A stretch of DNA of 64,000 bases from Halalkalibacter oceani (GCF_023715605.1 NZ_JAMBOL010000002.1:372001-436000); one strand, 5' to 3'. Positions 1 to 9,873 are shown, counted from the first letter of the stretch. The notes: generated by a model not told the origin, from the sequence alone. Made by a program: numbers and translations.

Positions 1-326
1 GGAACGGATCATTTGCCGCCCTTGGAGCGGCGATTGCCTTTGGTCATCCGTTAACGATTTTGACCGCCTTTGTCGTCGCGCCGATCAGCTCGCTCAATCC
101 GTTAATTGCCGCGGGCTGGTTTGCCGGATTTGTACAAGCTTATTTCCGCCGGCCGAATGTCGGTGATCTGGAGAGCCTTGCCGATGATGTCGTTTCTGTC
201 AAAGGCTTCTGGCAAAATAAAGTGACGCGCATTTTGCTGATTATTATTTTTACGAACATTGGCAGCACGCTTGGCACGGTCGTCGGCGGTACGGATGTCA
301 TTCGTGTCTTTCTTGAAAATTTGTAA
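1..326 (+). CDS. TraB/PrgY-family membrane protein, C-terminal part
   Basis: Only the last ~108 codons are present; the frame is open from base 3, so the gene begins before the window. The visible part is two hydrophobic segments joined by a basic loop (YFRRPNVGDLESLADDV, then SVKGFWQNKVTRILL) and ends with a glycine-rich membrane helix. This matches the C-terminal membrane domain of TraB/PrgY (GumN-related) proteins, where the N-terminal domain, not visible here, carries the conserved GX2H and ExxR motifs. Enterococcal PrgY limits pheromone export; the function in Bacillaceae is unknown. Family assignment rests on the C-terminal pattern alone. Confidence 0.7.
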   Translation, partial: NGSFAALGAAIAFGHPLTILTAFVVAPISSLNPLIAAGWFAGFVQAYFRRPNVGDLESLADDVVSVKGFWQNKVTRILLIIIFTNIGSTLGTVVGGTDVIRVFLENL

Positions 327-329
327 CGT

Positions 330-1076
330 CTATTGGTTCACGCCGAGGACGGCGACGTATTGATTGCCGAACGCCGGTGTAAACGCTGTGCCGTCCCAAC
401 TAAGCGGCGTTTGGACAAGCCCGAGACCATCGGCATTATACTGGCCGATAATGCGCTGCAGCGCATACAGCTCATAGACGCCGTCTCCGTCGAAGTCAAT
501 CGGATAGAGCTGGTTCAACCCGGAAACAGACCCCTCCAGAGGGGTCTTTAATGTGCCGTCCGGATGATAAAGATCTGCCAGGTAGTCACGGGCACGGTTG
601 CTAATGTCGATGACGAAGGAAAGATGCAGCGTCTTGTTTGTCACCTCGATTCGGTAGTCGTTTTTGTAGATCACCTCATAGTCATATAACCGGTCAAAAG
701 CGTCATAGTCAAATAAAAGCACAGGCTCATTCTCGTAAAACGAATAGAGATAATAATAGCCGTAGCCGCCGCTTCCGCCTGAATCCATGCTGATCAAAAT
801 ATCATCGACATTCGCCCGTGAAAACGGGGCAAGGAACAGGCGCGGCTCGTAGCCTTGATCGGTCGAAAGGGCGACGCTGTGAAATTGATTCGTCCTTCCG
901 TCCTGAATCACGAGCGTGACAGACGTGCTGTACGGACTGTCGTCGGACCGCTGCCCGATTAAATAAACATAGTCGACGATAAAGTCTCCATTCACATCCC
1001 CTTCCGCATACGAAAAAACAAACGATTCACGCTGTTCGTTAGATTCGGTAGTAAATACCGGGAAATTGCTCTTCAT
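330..1076 (-). CDS. FG-GAP/VCBS-like hypothetical protein
   Basis: A 248-residue protein started at the ATG with an AAGGAGA ribosome site seven bases upstream; a longer frame to 1175 lacks such a site. It has no signal peptide or membrane segment. Two calcium-loop-like stretches, DVNGDFIVD near the N terminus and DFDGDGVYEL near the C terminus, plus many aromatic beta-strand residues, suggest a beta-propeller-like FG-GAP/VCBS fold. Bacillus genomes carry similar uncharacterised proteins. It is convergent with the TraB-type gene, with three bases between the stops. No function can be assigned. Confidence 0.72.
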   Translation of the reverse strand: MKSNFPVFTTESNEQRESFVFSYAEGDVNGDFIVDYVYLIGQRSDDSPYSTSVTLVIQDGRTNQFHSVALSTDQGYEPRLFLAPFSRANVDDILISMDSGGSGGYGYYYLYSFYENEPVLLFDYDAFDRLYDYEVIYKNDYRIEVTNKTLHLSFVIDISNRARDYLADLYHPDGTLKTPLEGSVSGLNQLYPIDFDGDGVYELYALQRIIGQYNADGLGLVQTPLSWDGTAFTPAFGNQYVAVLGVNQ

Positions 1077-1181
1077 GCTTCCATCTCTCCTTACGCATCT
1101 TTCCGCTATTCTATGCGTCTGACGAGGAAGAGGGCCGCTTTTTTGTAAAAAAAGAGAGCCGCCGAAAAATGTCATAACGAA

Positions 1182-1222
1182 AAAGCTGCTGAAAAAGGAT
1201 GATTTCCCTTTTCAGCAGCTTC
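1182..1222. terminator. Hairpin identical in type to the head of repeat subfamily 1
   Basis: Inverted repeat GCTGCTGAAAAAGG / CCTTTTCAGCAGC. Read on the minus strand it is followed by CTTTTTCG, so it can terminate the DUF2188 transcript. The same hairpin begins the longer repeat elements at 16562 and 44873. Confidence 0.7.
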
Positions 1223-1254
1223 GCCATTTTGATGTGCCGGCAACTCCCATACGT

Positions 1255-1452
1255 CTAATACTGTCTTTCTTCAATGATTTGATGCTGCTGATCAAGAATC
1301 AGAACCCGGCTCGGCTGATTTTCCCGCGCCAGCTCCTCCGCTGCCCGTATCGCTTCATCCTTTGAGGTGAAGCTGTCTTCAGGAGCGACATCCTCCAGCT
1401 TGACGAGCCAGCGCGATGCATCGGCATTTGGGGCCACGCTAAATTGCTTCAT
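1255..1452 (-). CDS. DUF2188 domain protein
   Basis: A 65-residue soluble protein with a strong AAAGGAGG site in front of its ATG. It starts MKQFSVAPN, contains a W-x-V core and a helix EAIRAAEELARENQPS, then VLILDQQHQIIEERQY, which is the DUF2188 pattern of a small alpha/beta protein found in many bacteria. It is likely cotranscribed with the cupredoxin gene upstream (70-base gap). The role of DUF2188 proteins is not established. Confidence 0.8.
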   Translation of the reverse strand: MKQFSVAPNADASRWLVKLEDVAPEDSFTSKDEAIRAAEELARENQPSRVLILDQQHQIIEERQY

Positions 1453-1522
1453 CTGATCGCCTCCTTTTCTGTTCCGTTTCTGTCACCTTTCCCGGTGGCG
1501 CTCCTTCATAAACGTAGTCGCC

Positions 1523-1960
1523 TTACTCGACGATCAGATAGGCGATCATTGGTCCGTTATTTTCGATATTGCTGTGAGCGGTGCAAATAAGGCGGTAGAC
1601 GCCAGGCTCTGAAAAATGCAAATTAATCAGCGTTTCTTCTCCTTTTTTGACCGTTCCTTTTATGTCGGTTCCTTCCACATAAAAAGGATGCTCCATCCCA
1701 TTCACCCCGTAAATGCGCAAGGTGATGTCCTTGTCTTTTGGAATATACAATGTGCCAGGGTCCCAGCGGTACGCCTCGAGCTCATGTCCGTCCTCTGTCG
1801 TTGACTTAATTTCACTTGTCACCATATGGAGCTCAAAGATTTCACCAGCCCGTCCTGCGGTTTCAACTGAAGAACGGTCCTGCAGCACGTACCATAACAC
1901 ACTTGAGACGACGACCGCGAGCGCAAGCAGCAGCCAGCTTTTGCGTAAACGAATTACCAT
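1523..1960 (-). CDS. Membrane-anchored cupredoxin-domain protein
   Basis: 145 residues: an N-terminal signal anchor (residues ~8-26) and an extracytoplasmic cupredoxin fold. The type 1 copper ligands are visible as His91 (GMEHPF), Cys126 and His129 (ICTAHS) and Met138 (NNGPM). The arrangement resembles the soluble domain of cytochrome c oxidase subunit II, but the CuA Cys pair is absent, so a mononuclear electron-transfer site is expected. The start has AAAGGAG eight bases upstream. It is the first gene of a short leftward unit with the DUF2188 gene. Partner oxidase unknown. Confidence 0.8.
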   Translation of the reverse strand: MVIRLRKSWLLLALAVVVSSVLWYVLQDRSSVETAGRAGEIFELHMVTSEIKSTTEDGHELEAYRWDPGTLYIPKDKDITLRIYGVNGMEHPFYVEGTDIKGTVKKGEETLINLHFSEPGVYRLICTAHSNIENNGPMIAYLIVE

Positions 1961-2200
1961 CTTTCATTCTCCTTTCTTAAACAAGCCCTGCTCTATACAT
2001 ATGCAAGGAATGAAGGGAAACTTGTCTATTTTTTTTTGCCGGATTTCCAAAGTGGGGGAGGTGGCTCAGTCAAGAACGGACAGCTCTAGCGCCAACCATC
2101 TCCGACGACCCTTGCAATCTCGTTTTTTTCTGCTAAGTAAGGTATAATAAAAAAGAATGACGAAACGCTATTTACTTGAAGTGAAAGTGAGTGTTAAGCA

Positions 2201-2917
2201 ATGGGTCGTAAATGGAATAATATCAAGGAAAAGAAGGCATCAAAGGATGCGAATACGAGCCGGATTTATGCGAAGTTCGGCCGTGAAATTTATGTCGCCG
2301 CCAAGCAGGGCGAGCCGGATCCGGAGTCGAATCAGGCGTTAAAGGTCGTGCTGGAGCGCGCCAAAACGTATAATGTGCCAAAGGCGATCATTGAACGCGC
2401 GTTGGAGAAGGCAAAAGGCGGCTCAGAGGAGAACTACGATGAGCTGCGCTATGAAGGCTTCGGCCCGAACGGCTCAATGGTGATCGTCGATGCGCTGACG
2501 AATAATGTCAATCGAACGGCGGCAGAGGTTCGGGCGGCGTTCAGTAAAAACGGCGGCAATATGGGTGTGAGTGGCTCGGTCAGCTATATGTTCGATGCGA
2601 CTGCCGTGTTTGGCATTGAAGGGAAGACGGAGGAAGAGATGCTGGAATTGCTGATGGAAGCCGATGTCGATGTTCGTGATCTATTTGAAGAAGATGATTC
2701 GGTTATTATTTATGCGGATCCCGCTCAGTTCCATGCCGTGCAGGAGGCATGCAGGCAGGCCGGCATTACTGATTTTACGGTCGCGGAATTGACGATGCTT
2801 GCGCAAAATGATGTGACCCTTGATGCTGATGCGCAGGCCCAATTTGAAAGAATGATTGATGTTCTTGAAGATTTGGAGGACGTCAAGCAGGTTTACCATA
2901 ATGTCGATCTCGCTTAA
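2201..2917 (+). CDS. YebC/PmpR (TACO1) family protein
   Basis: 238 residues, full length for the family. It opens with [20 protein letters not shown], the form seen in the second Bacillus paralogue (YeeI type), and keeps the YEGFGPNG motif near residue 85. Members were annotated as transcription regulators; recent work on TACO1/YebC2 links them to translation of difficult proline-rich stretches on the ribosome. The ribosome site is weak (AAGTGAAAGTGAG). A TATAAT at 2143-2148 lies at a suitable distance, with no clear -35. Cytosolic, monocistronic, followed by a terminator. Confidence 0.88.
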   Translation: MGRKWNNIKEKKASKDANTSRIYAKFGREIYVAAKQGEPDPESNQALKVVLERAKTYNVPKAIIERALEKAKGGSEENYDELRYEGFGPNGSMVIVDALTNNVNRTAAEVRAAFSKNGGNMGVSGSVSYMFDATAVFGIEGKTEEEMLELLMEADVDVRDLFEEDDSVIIYADPAQFHAVQEACRQAGITDFTVAELTMLAQNDVTLDADAQAQFERMIDVLEDLEDVKQVYHNVDLA

Positions 2918-2929
2918 CGAGTCAACTTG

Positions 2930-2964
2930 GCAGTATAGTCTTTAGCAGGCTGTACTGCTTTTTT
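2930..2964 (+). terminator. Terminator after the YebC-family gene
   Basis: GCAGTATAG and CTGTACTGC arms followed by TTTTTT. Confidence 0.75.
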
Positions 2965-3118
2965 GCTATGGTTGAAAAACAGGGGGAATTCGCATCACGC
3001 CGGACCTGCCTGAGAAAAATAGGTAATGAGCACAGTGAGAAAAAACAGGGTGTTTGATCAGCCTGATAATTTGGTATGGTTATAGAAGAGGATAACGGTC
3101 AAAAGGAAGGACGAAGAG

Positions 3119-4777
3119 ATGTTAAGACGAAAAATGCGCCATTTGTCAAGGTATCAGGAGATAGCTACGGCCTTGTTTCATTACGGCTTCGGCCATATTG
3201 TCCGTGATTTGGGCCTGATGGACCAGGTGAGGAGGAAGTCTGGCAGGAAACCGGAGAGCGACGCTTCGATGGCGAAACGAATCCGCCTTTTGCTGGAAGA
3301 ACTGGGGCCGACTTTTGTTAAACTCGGACAGGTGGCGAGTACGCGATCTGACTTATTTCCGCCGATGATTATTAGTGAACTGGAAACGCTGCAGGATCAT
3401 GTGCCAAGCTTTCCTTTTCAGGAGGTGAAGGGCATTATTGAAGCCGAACTGCAAGCATCATTGCCGGCTTGCTTTGCCTCTTTCGATGAACAGCCACTTG
3501 CCGCGGCGTCGATTGGACAGGTGCATCGGGCGACGCTGATAAGTGGGGAGGAGGTCGTCGTCAAAGTGCGCCGGCCAATGATTGAGCGCCTGATCGAAAC
3601 GGATCTTGAAATTATCGCTGATTTGCTCGTGATGGCCGAGGACCGCCTCAGCTGGGTCGCGCAGTTTCAGCTTGTCGAGCTGTTTGACGAATTTGCGAAA
3701 GTGCTGCGCCAGGAGCTTAATTTCGTGATTGAGGCCGATAATACCGAGCGGATTCGCAAGCAGAGCATGGAAAGCGGTTATATTTCAGCACCGCGGATCT
3801 ACAGTGATTATTCTACGAAAAAGGTGCTGACGCAGTCGTTTATTGATGGAGTGAAAGTAACAGAGGCGACAAAAGCAGCCGGCTATCAGCCTAAACGGAT
3901 AGCCGAACAATTCGCCAAAGGGATGTTTGAGCAAATGTTTGTCCACGGCTTTTTTCACGGGGATCCTCATCCAGGGAATGTATTTGTCACGAAAGCGAAC
4001 AAGGTCGTCTTGATTGACTTTGGCATGGTCGGCCGGCTTTCGCGTCGGATGCGGCAGGAGCTGGCACTGCTGTTGATCGGCCTTTACAAGCGCGATACAA
4101 ACAAAGTGCACCGCGCCCTGATCGGGATGGAAATTTTACGGGAGGACAGTGACCAGGAGCTGATTTGGGAGGACCTCGAGCAGCTGCGGATCAAATATGC
4201 GATGATGGAAATAAGCGAGATCAGCCTGGCAAACGCCTTGCAGGAAATCTTCGATATTGCCCACAAGCATCGCTGTCTCGTCCCATCGTCCTTAACGGTG
4301 CTGCTGAAATCAATCCTTTCCATTGAGCGCCTGCTGGCAACGTTGGCGCCGCAGCTTCGCATTATTGATATTATCGAGCCGTTTGGCCACGATCTGGTCA
4401 GAGAGCGTTATGATCCGATCCGCGCCGCAAAGCAGATGCAGGAAGAGACAATTGATTTACTCAGGACGTTGCGCTACTTGCCGAAGGAGCTGCAACACGT
4501 GATCCGTGCCGCGCGGCGCAATGAACTGGAAATGAAAATGTCGATTTCCGAGCTCGATCAGCTGAACCATAAAATTGATCAGATTACGAATAAGCTTTCG
4601 TTTTCGATCGTGCTTTTATCGTTCAGCATCATTATGGCGGCGGTGATTGTCGGAGGTTCGCTCACGGCGGAGCAGACGATTCTGTCGCGCCTGCCTTCGC
4701 TCGAAATCGGGCTTGGGATCGCCTCGTTTCTCTTTCTCTGGATCATTTGGGCGATCGTCCGCTCTGGAAGATTTTAA
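3119..4777 (+). CDS. UbiB/ABC1/AarF-family protein kinase-like ATPase
   Basis: 552 residues. The ABC1 signature is complete: KLGQVASTRSD (family KxGQ motif, ~residue 65), the alanine-rich loop AAASIGQVH replacing the usual glycine loop, the nucleotide lysine in VVKVRRP, FHGDPHPGN as catalytic loop and LIDFGMVG as metal-binding DFG. The C terminus has two membrane helices (~residues 495-545). Family members assist quinone biosynthesis, here presumably menaquinone, by an ATPase activity at the membrane. AAGGAAGG precedes the start. The adjacent lipoprotein gene follows after 60 bases. Confidence 0.9.
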   Translation: MLRRKMRHLSRYQEIATALFHYGFGHIVRDLGLMDQVRRKSGRKPESDASMAKRIRLLLEELGPTFVKLGQVASTRSDLFPPMIISELETLQDHVPSFPFQEVKGIIEAELQASLPACFASFDEQPLAAASIGQVHRATLISGEEVVVKVRRPMIERLIETDLEIIADLLVMAEDRLSWVAQFQLVELFDEFAKVLRQELNFVIEADNTERIRKQSMESGYISAPRIYSDYSTKKVLTQSFIDGVKVTEATKAAGYQPKRIAEQFAKGMFEQMFVHGFFHGDPHPGNVFVTKANKVVLIDFGMVGRLSRRMRQELALLLIGLYKRDTNKVHRALIGMEILREDSDQELIWEDLEQLRIKYAMMEISEISLANALQEIFDIAHKHRCLVPSSLTVLLKSILSIERLLATLAPQLRIIDIIEPFGHDLVRERYDPIRAAKQMQEETIDLLRTLRYLPKELQHVIRAARRNELEMKMSISELDQLNHKIDQITNKLSFSIVLLSFSIIMAAVIVGGSLTAEQTILSRLPSLEIGLGIASFLFLWIIWAIVRSGRF

Positions 4778-4837
4778 TCACGAAGAAGAAACGTTAACCG
4801 ACGAACGGGCGTCTCATCACATAAAGGGGGGATCGAG

Positions 4838-5509
4838 ATGAAAAAGGGTATGATTCTGCTTTTATTGGTGGTGGGCGGCTGCTCGTCTCAGGTGCAAAAA
4901 CTGGAAACCTGCCCGAATGAGATCAATGAATGGGCCGATGTGTTGATGTATAACGATATCGAATATATTGGATTGGGAAAGGAGGGGGGGCAGCGTCAAA
5001 AAGGAGAAAAGCTTGGTGAAGTATCCTTTCAACTTGCTGACCAGGCCTGCGCCGATCATCAAATCGAAAATGGCGATGCTGCTTTTCTGCCGGAAGGAAC
5101 TGAGATTTTTGAAAGCGTCGGCTACCGGCCTGATTTCCGGCTGATCGCCGGGGGACGACTTTTTCAAGTACATAGAAATGAAGCGGCCGAGACCATAAAG
5201 GAGCTGTACGACATCGAAGGAAAAGTGACGAAGCTTAGTCGGGAAAGCGGCAATGATGGTAGCCATATGTACGATTACAGTGAGGAAGAAACAATCGCAT
5301 TTATCGAGGATTTTCTTTCTCTGGCTTATGTTGGCTTTGATGGAATCTATTCTGACATTGCATATAGCAATCCGGTTTTTTTGCGGCTTCACCTTGAGGA
5401 TGGCTCTTCTTTTCGCATTTCCTACTGGCTTGACGCCAATGCGGTCAACCCGGGAGCGTACGCGACAGACAGAATGAAATCGATCATAATAGAAGGAGGA
5501 CGAGGATAG
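4838..5509 (+). CDS. Putative lipoprotein of unknown function
   Basis: 223 residues with a lipoprotein signal: MKKGMILLLLVVGGC, with Cys15 in a lipobox-like VGGC. AAGGGGGG stands in front of the ATG. The mature part is acidic, with a segment GYRPDFRLIAGGRLFQVHRNE and a C-terminal beta-rich LHLEDGSSFRISYWLDANAVNPGAYATD, reminiscent of small Bacillus surface lipoproteins, but no named domain is recognised. It probably sits on the outer face of the membrane. It may be transcribed with the UbiB-type gene. Confidence 0.7.
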   Translation: MKKGMILLLLVVGGCSSQVQKLETCPNEINEWADVLMYNDIEYIGLGKEGGQRQKGEKLGEVSFQLADQACADHQIENGDAAFLPEGTEIFESVGYRPDFRLIAGGRLFQVHRNEAAETIKELYDIEGKVTKLSRESGNDGSHMYDYSEEETIAFIEDFLSLAYVGFDGIYSDIAYSNPVFLRLHLEDGSSFRISYWLDANAVNPGAYATDRMKSIIIEGGRG

Positions 5510-5592
5510 CCTCCGGCAATCGAGCACGCGCGGCAGACAGAATATGGTATGATGGAGTTGACCTACTAGACTAGAGAAAGAAGGCGAAATGA

Positions 5593-6540
5593 TTGCAGGC
5601 CGTATTCAACAAACTGAAGCAGTCCCCCTATCTGCTGCTTGTGCTGGCTACTTTTTTTTGGGGAACGAATTTTGCATTTAGCCGGATGGTGATCGAGGAA
5701 ATCCCGCCAATTCAGCTTTCTGTAATAAGGTGGCTGATTGTCAGTATTGTCTTTTTGCCATTCGTTATCAATGAGGTGAAGGCGAATAAAGCGATCCTTA
5801 AGGCAAATTGGAAGGTACTGATTCTGCTGGCGATTACCGGCGTCGGCGGCTTTAATACGCTATTATATATTGCGATACAATATACGACATCGATTAACGC
5901 ATCGCTCGTGAATTCGCTCTCACCGTTGCTGATTGTCGTACTATCGGTCATGTTTTTGAAGGAGAGGATTGTCCCCTGGCAGTTCGTCGGGATTGTCGTC
6001 TCACTTGCCGGCGTCGTTGTCGTGGTAACTGGCGGCAGCATGGAAGCGATTGTTGCGCTGCGGATCAATCCGGGTGATGTGATCGTTGTCGCTGCGGTGA
6101 TCTGCTGGTCGATTTATTCGGTGCTGATGAAGCGGTTCGGGGTCGATCTGCCGAAAAAAGCGACTTTTTTGATCACAATCTATATTGCGATTGCTTGTCT
6201 GATTCCGTTCGCGCTTTTCGAGCGGACCTATGAGCCGCTCGAGCTGACGTCGCTATCACCTTCGCTTATGCTGACAGTCGTCTATCTCGCCTTGTTTCCG
6301 GGGTTTCTCTCTTTTATTTGCTGGAACGAGGGCGTGATGCAGGTCGGACCGGGCAGAGCGTCCAACTATTTGCATATGATCGTCCTGTTCACGACGGTGC
6401 TCGCCGTGCTGTTTACCGGAGAAAGCCTGGCGAAAGCACAGCTGATCGGCGGCATCCTGATTTTAACCGGGGTCATTCTAGCCTCCAATCCGCAATTTCT
6501 CTCGCGGAAAGGGAAGGCGGAGAGAAGAGCGGTATCCTAG
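5593..6540 (+). CDS. EamA/DMT-superfamily transporter
   Basis: 315 residues with ten predicted hydrophobic helices in two EamA repeats (residues ~10-145 and ~160-295). The first helix holds the typical FFWGTNFAFSR motif and the second repeat has VICWSIYSVLMKRFG. Members export amino acids or other metabolites by proton antiport; the substrate cannot be told. The start is TTG at 5593 with AGAAAGAAGG upstream; the ATG four bases earlier is in another frame. A bidirectional hairpin follows the stop. Confidence 0.88.
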   Translation: MQAVFNKLKQSPYLLLVLATFFWGTNFAFSRMVIEEIPPIQLSVIRWLIVSIVFLPFVINEVKANKAILKANWKVLILLAITGVGGFNTLLYIAIQYTTSINASLVNSLSPLLIVVLSVMFLKERIVPWQFVGIVVSLAGVVVVVTGGSMEAIVALRINPGDVIVVAAVICWSIYSVLMKRFGVDLPKKATFLITIYIAIACLIPFALFERTYEPLELTSLSPSLMLTVVYLALFPGFLSFICWNEGVMQVGPGRASNYLHMIVLFTTVLAVLFTGESLAKAQLIGGILILTGVILASNPQFLSRKGKAERRAVS

Positions 6541-6547
6541 AAGCTAA

Positions 6548-6589
6548 AGTGGCTGGACAAAAGGATGTTTTTCCTTTCGCCCAGCCACT
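6548..6589. terminator. Bidirectional terminator, head of repeat subfamily 2 type
   Basis: AGTGGCTGG / CCAGCCACT with an inner AAAAGG / CCTTT stem between the convergent EamA and mtnD genes. It resembles the GGCTGGGACAAAAGG hairpin that begins the repeats at 19240, 36461 and 61404. Confidence 0.6.
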
Positions 6590-6694
6590 AACGTATATAG
6601 TTTTCGGGTTGAATTGAAGAAGAGCGACGGCTTCGCGCGTTGCATTGTAACGGCTCCGCACACCGCTTTTAAGAAAAGCCGCTGTACGGTTTTC

Positions 6695-7237
6695 TTATTT
6701 ACTTCCCTCAAACTCAGGATCAGCAAAAGGATGAGCAACCCAGCCTTCCGGATCAATGAACAAGCGGACGGCGACGACCTGGCGCTCTTCCGAGAGGGTG
6801 AAGAAGTGCGGGATGTTGACCGGAACGGAAATGACGTCTCCTGGTGTGAGGTTGACATCGAAATAGCCGGTTTCTGCCCCTTTAATGACAAAAGTCCCTG
6901 ATCCGGCTGTAATCGCCCGTACTTCGTCTTCGGTATGAGTGTGGACCTGCTCGAACTTTTTCAACAGCTTGTCGAGGTCGGGCGTGTCATTATTTAACGA
7001 GATGACATCCCATTTTTGATAGCCGCGGCGTTCGGCAAGGGAACGAATGTCTTCGTCAAATGTCGCCAGCACCTCTTCCTTATCGCCATCTGTCAGATGG
7101 CAAACCCCTTGCAAACGCTCAGGCAGCTTGCTCGTATCCCAGTGCTCATAAAGAACGTCCTGACTTGCTAAAAAGCTGCGCACCTCTTCTTCTCCGTGAA
7201 TGACTTCTCCTGTGTTACGAATTTGAATTTCAGCCAT
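6695..7237 (-). CDS. mtnD: Acireductone dioxygenase
   Basis: 180 residues, a cupin enzyme that cleaves the acireductone of the methionine salvage pathway with O2. With Fe2+ it gives 2-oxo-4-methylthiobutanoate and formate. The metal site is seen as VHTHTEDEVR (His, His, Glu) and the distant His in IPHFF. The start used is the ATG of MAEIQIRN because GAAGGAGG stands seven bases before it; a longer frame to 7255 would run through that site. Last gene of the mtnWXBD unit, 23 bases after mtnB. Confidence 0.95.
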   Translation of the reverse strand: MAEIQIRNTGEVIHGEEEVRSFLASQDVLYEHWDTSKLPERLQGVCHLTDGDKEEVLATFDEDIRSLAERRGYQKWDVISLNNDTPDLDKLLKKFEQVHTHTEDEVRAITAGSGTFVIKGAETGYFDVNLTPGDVISVPVNIPHFFTLSEERQVVAVRLFIDPEGWVAHPFADPEFEGSK

Positions 7238-7260
7238 TTGATTTTCCTCCTTCAATATGG

Positions 7261-7878
7261 TTATTTTCTTAAAGCCAGCATCTTAAGATGATAGCTGAAT
7301 AAAAACTCAAAAGCTTCCAAATGTTTTTTCGCTTCAAAGCCATTTCGTCCCCAGGCGGTGATACCGTGGTTGCGAATGAGCACTCCGTAGATGCCTGGAG
7401 CAATCCGTTCGGCGACCGCGTCTCCCAAGCGGGGGAGATCGGCGTAATTTTCAACAATCGGCACGTTGATCTCGCCATCCTCATCCCAAATGTTAAACGC
7501 TTTGATCAGCTCCTGACGACGGAAGGTGATTTCACCTTGTTCGCCGTACAGCTCTGAGATGACATTGTTGTCAATCGTATGAACATGAAGCGAGCAGCCG
7601 GCATCGGTTTTTTCGTAAATTTGTTGATGAAGCACCGTTTCTGCTGATGGCTTGAGATGAGTTTCCTCAAGCGGTTGGCCGTTGCCGCCGACTAGTAAAA
7701 AATCCTCGGCTGTCCGTTTTCGTTTGTCTTTGCCACTTGCGGTGACAAGGAAAGAGAGCGGCGAGTCGCTGACCTTGATCGACAAATTTCCGCTTGTGCC
7801 CGGGAACCAGTCGCGGGCGGCCAGTTCATCTTTAATGTCAGCGAGCTCATTCCATTTTTCCTGTACTGCTTCACTCAT
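7261..7878 (-). CDS. mtnB: Methylthioribulose-1-phosphate dehydratase
   Basis: 205 residues, class II aldolase fold. It dehydrates 5-methylthioribulose 1-phosphate to the 2,3-diketo compound. Zinc ligands appear as CSLHVHT and the downstream [10 protein letters not shown]; the N-terminal FPGTSGNLS phosphate-binding loop is present. The ATG overlaps the end of mtnX by eight bases and has GGAGTGA ahead of it, so translation is probably coupled. Cytosolic, in the S-box-controlled mtnWXBD operon. Confidence 0.95.
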   Translation of the reverse strand: MSEAVQEKWNELADIKDELAARDWFPGTSGNLSIKVSDSPLSFLVTASGKDKRKRTAEDFLLVGGNGQPLEETHLKPSAETVLHQQIYEKTDAGCSLHVHTIDNNVISELYGEQGEITFRRQELIKAFNIWDEDGEINVPIVENYADLPRLGDAVAERIAPGIYGVLIRNHGITAWGRNGFEAKKHLEAFEFLFSYHLKMLALRK

Positions 7879-8560
7879 TGATGCTCACTCCTTTTTTCGC
7901 TTTCAGCCCGGCTATCACTTCATGGAAGGACGAGAAAGCCGTATGACGGAGGCCAAGCTCCTGACATTTCTCAAGCAGAAAGTCATCACAGGCGAACACT
8001 TCATCGGCGAGCTTGGCTGCCTCCAGGTCGGTAATTGAATCGCCGATAACGATTCTATAATAATCCTCGGCGGAATACTGCCGCAAAATCGACGGCTTGC
8101 AGCAGCCGCAATCATTTGTGCAGTCAGCGTCGCAGGCGTGAGGCCAGAGAATCTCGATCGTCTCGCCGCTGAAGTCGCTGCCGTTGCAATAAAGGTTATC
8201 AGTCAGCTTGTAGGGAGCGAGCATCGGTTCGACGAAAAAGTCAATTCCGCCGCTGACGACGTTAAAGTCGAAGCCGTACTCCTTCGTAAAGTCCAGCAGC
8301 TGCTGAAAGCCTTCGCGTATCGTCGCCTGCCGCTGCACAAAGGCAATGATCTCCGCTTTTCGTTCCACCGGAATGAGAGAAAACAGCGCGCCGACTCCTT
8401 CGCGTATCGAAATCCGCTGGGCGAGGATATCGTCCTTAATTTGCTCCCAGCCGGGCGGGGCGAATTCTTTCATAATCGCGATAATATTGTCCTTAGTGGT
8501 GATCGTGCCGTCAAAATCACAGAAAATGATCGGCTTTCGTCCGTCAATTGAACTCATCAT
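7871..8560 (-). CDS. mtnX: 2-hydroxy-3-keto-5-methylthiopentenyl-1-phosphate phosphatase
   Basis: 229 residues, HAD superfamily. The nucleophile motif is [11 protein letters not shown] (~residues 10-19) and the late motif is [11 protein letters not shown] cysteine cluster [12 protein letters not shown] in the middle is typical of Bacillus MtnX. With MtnW it performs the two steps that the fused MtnC does in other bacteria. The start is taken at 8560, where ATG overlaps the mtnW stop as ATGA; the next in-frame ATG (8557) is equally possible. Confidence 0.94.
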   Translation of the reverse strand: MMSSIDGRKPIIFCDFDGTITTKDNIIAIMKEFAPPGWEQIKDDILAQRISIREGVGALFSLIPVERKAEIIAFVQRQATIREGFQQLLDFTKEYGFDFNVVSGGIDFFVEPMLAPYKLTDNLYCNGSDFSGETIEILWPHACDADCTNDCGCCKPSILRQYSAEDYYRIVIGDSITDLEAAKLADEVFACDDFLLEKCQELGLRHTAFSSFHEVIAGLKAKKGVSINE

Positions 8561-9786
8561 CGCTGCCCCCACAGCTCAAGCGCGGTGCGCAGCTCGGGTT
8601 GCTGTCCGGCGGCTTCATCAAGAGTCTGTCCGGCGAGCACAGCATCGATCGCCGCTCTAAAGGCACGGGCCCCGGCATCAGCGCCGGCCGGATGGCCGTG
8701 AATGCCGCCGCCGGCGTTAATGACCGCGTCGTGGCCGAAGTCATTGATTAAAAGCGGTGTCAGCCCCGGATGAATCCCGGCCGATGGAACCGGGAAAGCC
8801 GGCTTGAGCTGGCTTTGCGTGGTCAATGCTGTCGCAATGTCCTGCGTTTCCTGCTTTTCCAAAGCGACGCTGCCATAAGGAGAAGGGAAGAGGACAAGGT
8901 CAGCGCCAGCAAGGCGCAACAGCTTGCCGAGCAGCACTTTGTTGGAGAAGCCGTAATAAGGCGAGCCGGTCATCGCCCCGGAAACAGCCGGGTGGGCCAT
9001 TAGCGGCACGGCAATATCTGGATCTTCGGCTAGACTTTGCAGCACATCAAGGCCGTAAGCAAACACATTAAACAATAACGCGCTTGCACCGAGCTCGACC
9101 GCGCGCTTCGCCTTTTCTTTTAAGTCGAACGTCCGTCCGGTCAAGTTGACAGCGTAAAGCGTTCTTTTTCCGGTTTCTTCATAGGCCTCAGCCAGCGTCT
9201 GGACGCCGGTCGTAATCCGCTGTTCAAATGGGGTCAGCTCATTATCAAATAGAATCTCATCGTCTTTGACAAGGTCAACACCGCCAATGGCCTGCTGCTT
9301 GAGCTGCTGCTGAAATTCACCAATGTCCTTGCCGATCATCCCTTTAAAAATACTCATTAACAGTGGGCGGTCAAACACATCGAGTCGTTCCCGGACGCCA
9401 CTGATGCCGAATTGCGGACCAGGAAATTGGGCTTCAAGCTGGGGCGACAGCTCAATGTCGACAAGCTTGATTTCTCCATCGAGGGATAGCTTGCCGAACA
9501 TCGTCGTCAAAATCGCTGCCAGATCCGCGCTGAAGTTGGCGGCAGGGTAGGCGATTTTAATCAGGCCGACCGTCCGTTTGCTGGAGAAATAACGGTTGTC
9601 ATCCGCCGATGGCACAAGCTCTTCGACAGAGATGACTTCTCCTTTGTGCTTTTCAAGCTGCTTCTTTTCCAGTGCGGGAAGGTTTGTCCAGGAGCCGATT
9701 GTCAGGCCGAGCGCGATGCCTTCCGCTTTTTTAGCGAGGTCGCCTTTTTGGTCAAACACCTTGTAGGTTGCCGTAATATGACTCAT
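8557..9786 (-). CDS. mtnW: 2,3-diketo-5-methylthiopentyl-1-phosphate enolase (RuBisCO-like protein)
   Basis: 409 residues, a form IV RuBisCO large-chain homologue. It keeps [15 protein letters not shown], the metal-binding segment with the lysine equivalent to the carbamylated residue, and the phosphate-binding regions [10 protein letters not shown] near the C terminus. It enolises the diketo intermediate of methylthioribose salvage rather than fixing CO2. First gene of the leftward operon; ATG preceded by AAAGGAGG. Controlled by the SAM riboswitch just upstream. Confidence 0.95.
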   Translation of the reverse strand: MSHITATYKVFDQKGDLAKKAEGIALGLTIGSWTNLPALEKKQLEKHKGEVISVEELVPSADDNRYFSSKRTVGLIKIAYPAANFSADLAAILTTMFGKLSLDGEIKLVDIELSPQLEAQFPGPQFGISGVRERLDVFDRPLLMSIFKGMIGKDIGEFQQQLKQQAIGGVDLVKDDEILFDNELTPFEQRITTGVQTLAEAYEETGKRTLYAVNLTGRTFDLKEKAKRAVELGASALLFNVFAYGLDVLQSLAEDPDIAVPLMAHPAVSGAMTGSPYYGFSNKVLLGKLLRLAGADLVLFPSPYGSVALEKQETQDIATALTTQSQLKPAFPVPSAGIHPGLTPLLINDFGHDAVINAGGGIHGHPAGADAGARAFRAAIDAVLAGQTLDEAAGQQPELRTALELWGQR

Positions 9787-9816
9787 CGTAGCGGAGTCCT
9801 CCTTTCGTTACCATCA

Positions 9817-9852
9817 CAAAAAAATCCTCATCTTTTTTGAAAAAGAAGAGGA
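9817..9852 (-). terminator. S-box terminator in front of mtnW
   Basis: Minus-strand hairpin TCCTCTTCTTTTTC / AAAAAAGATGAGGA followed by seven Ts. Its 5' arm can pair instead with the AAGAGGA at the 3' end of the aptamer, the usual S-box antiterminator exchange. Confidence 0.85.
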
Positions 9853-9873
9853 CCCATTCTATGATTCTATGTC

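Noticed and set aside
4862-5527. 221-codon frame on the minus strand opposite the lipoprotein
   Set aside because: No ribosome site, basic low-complexity composition, and the plus strand has a convincing lipoprotein signal.
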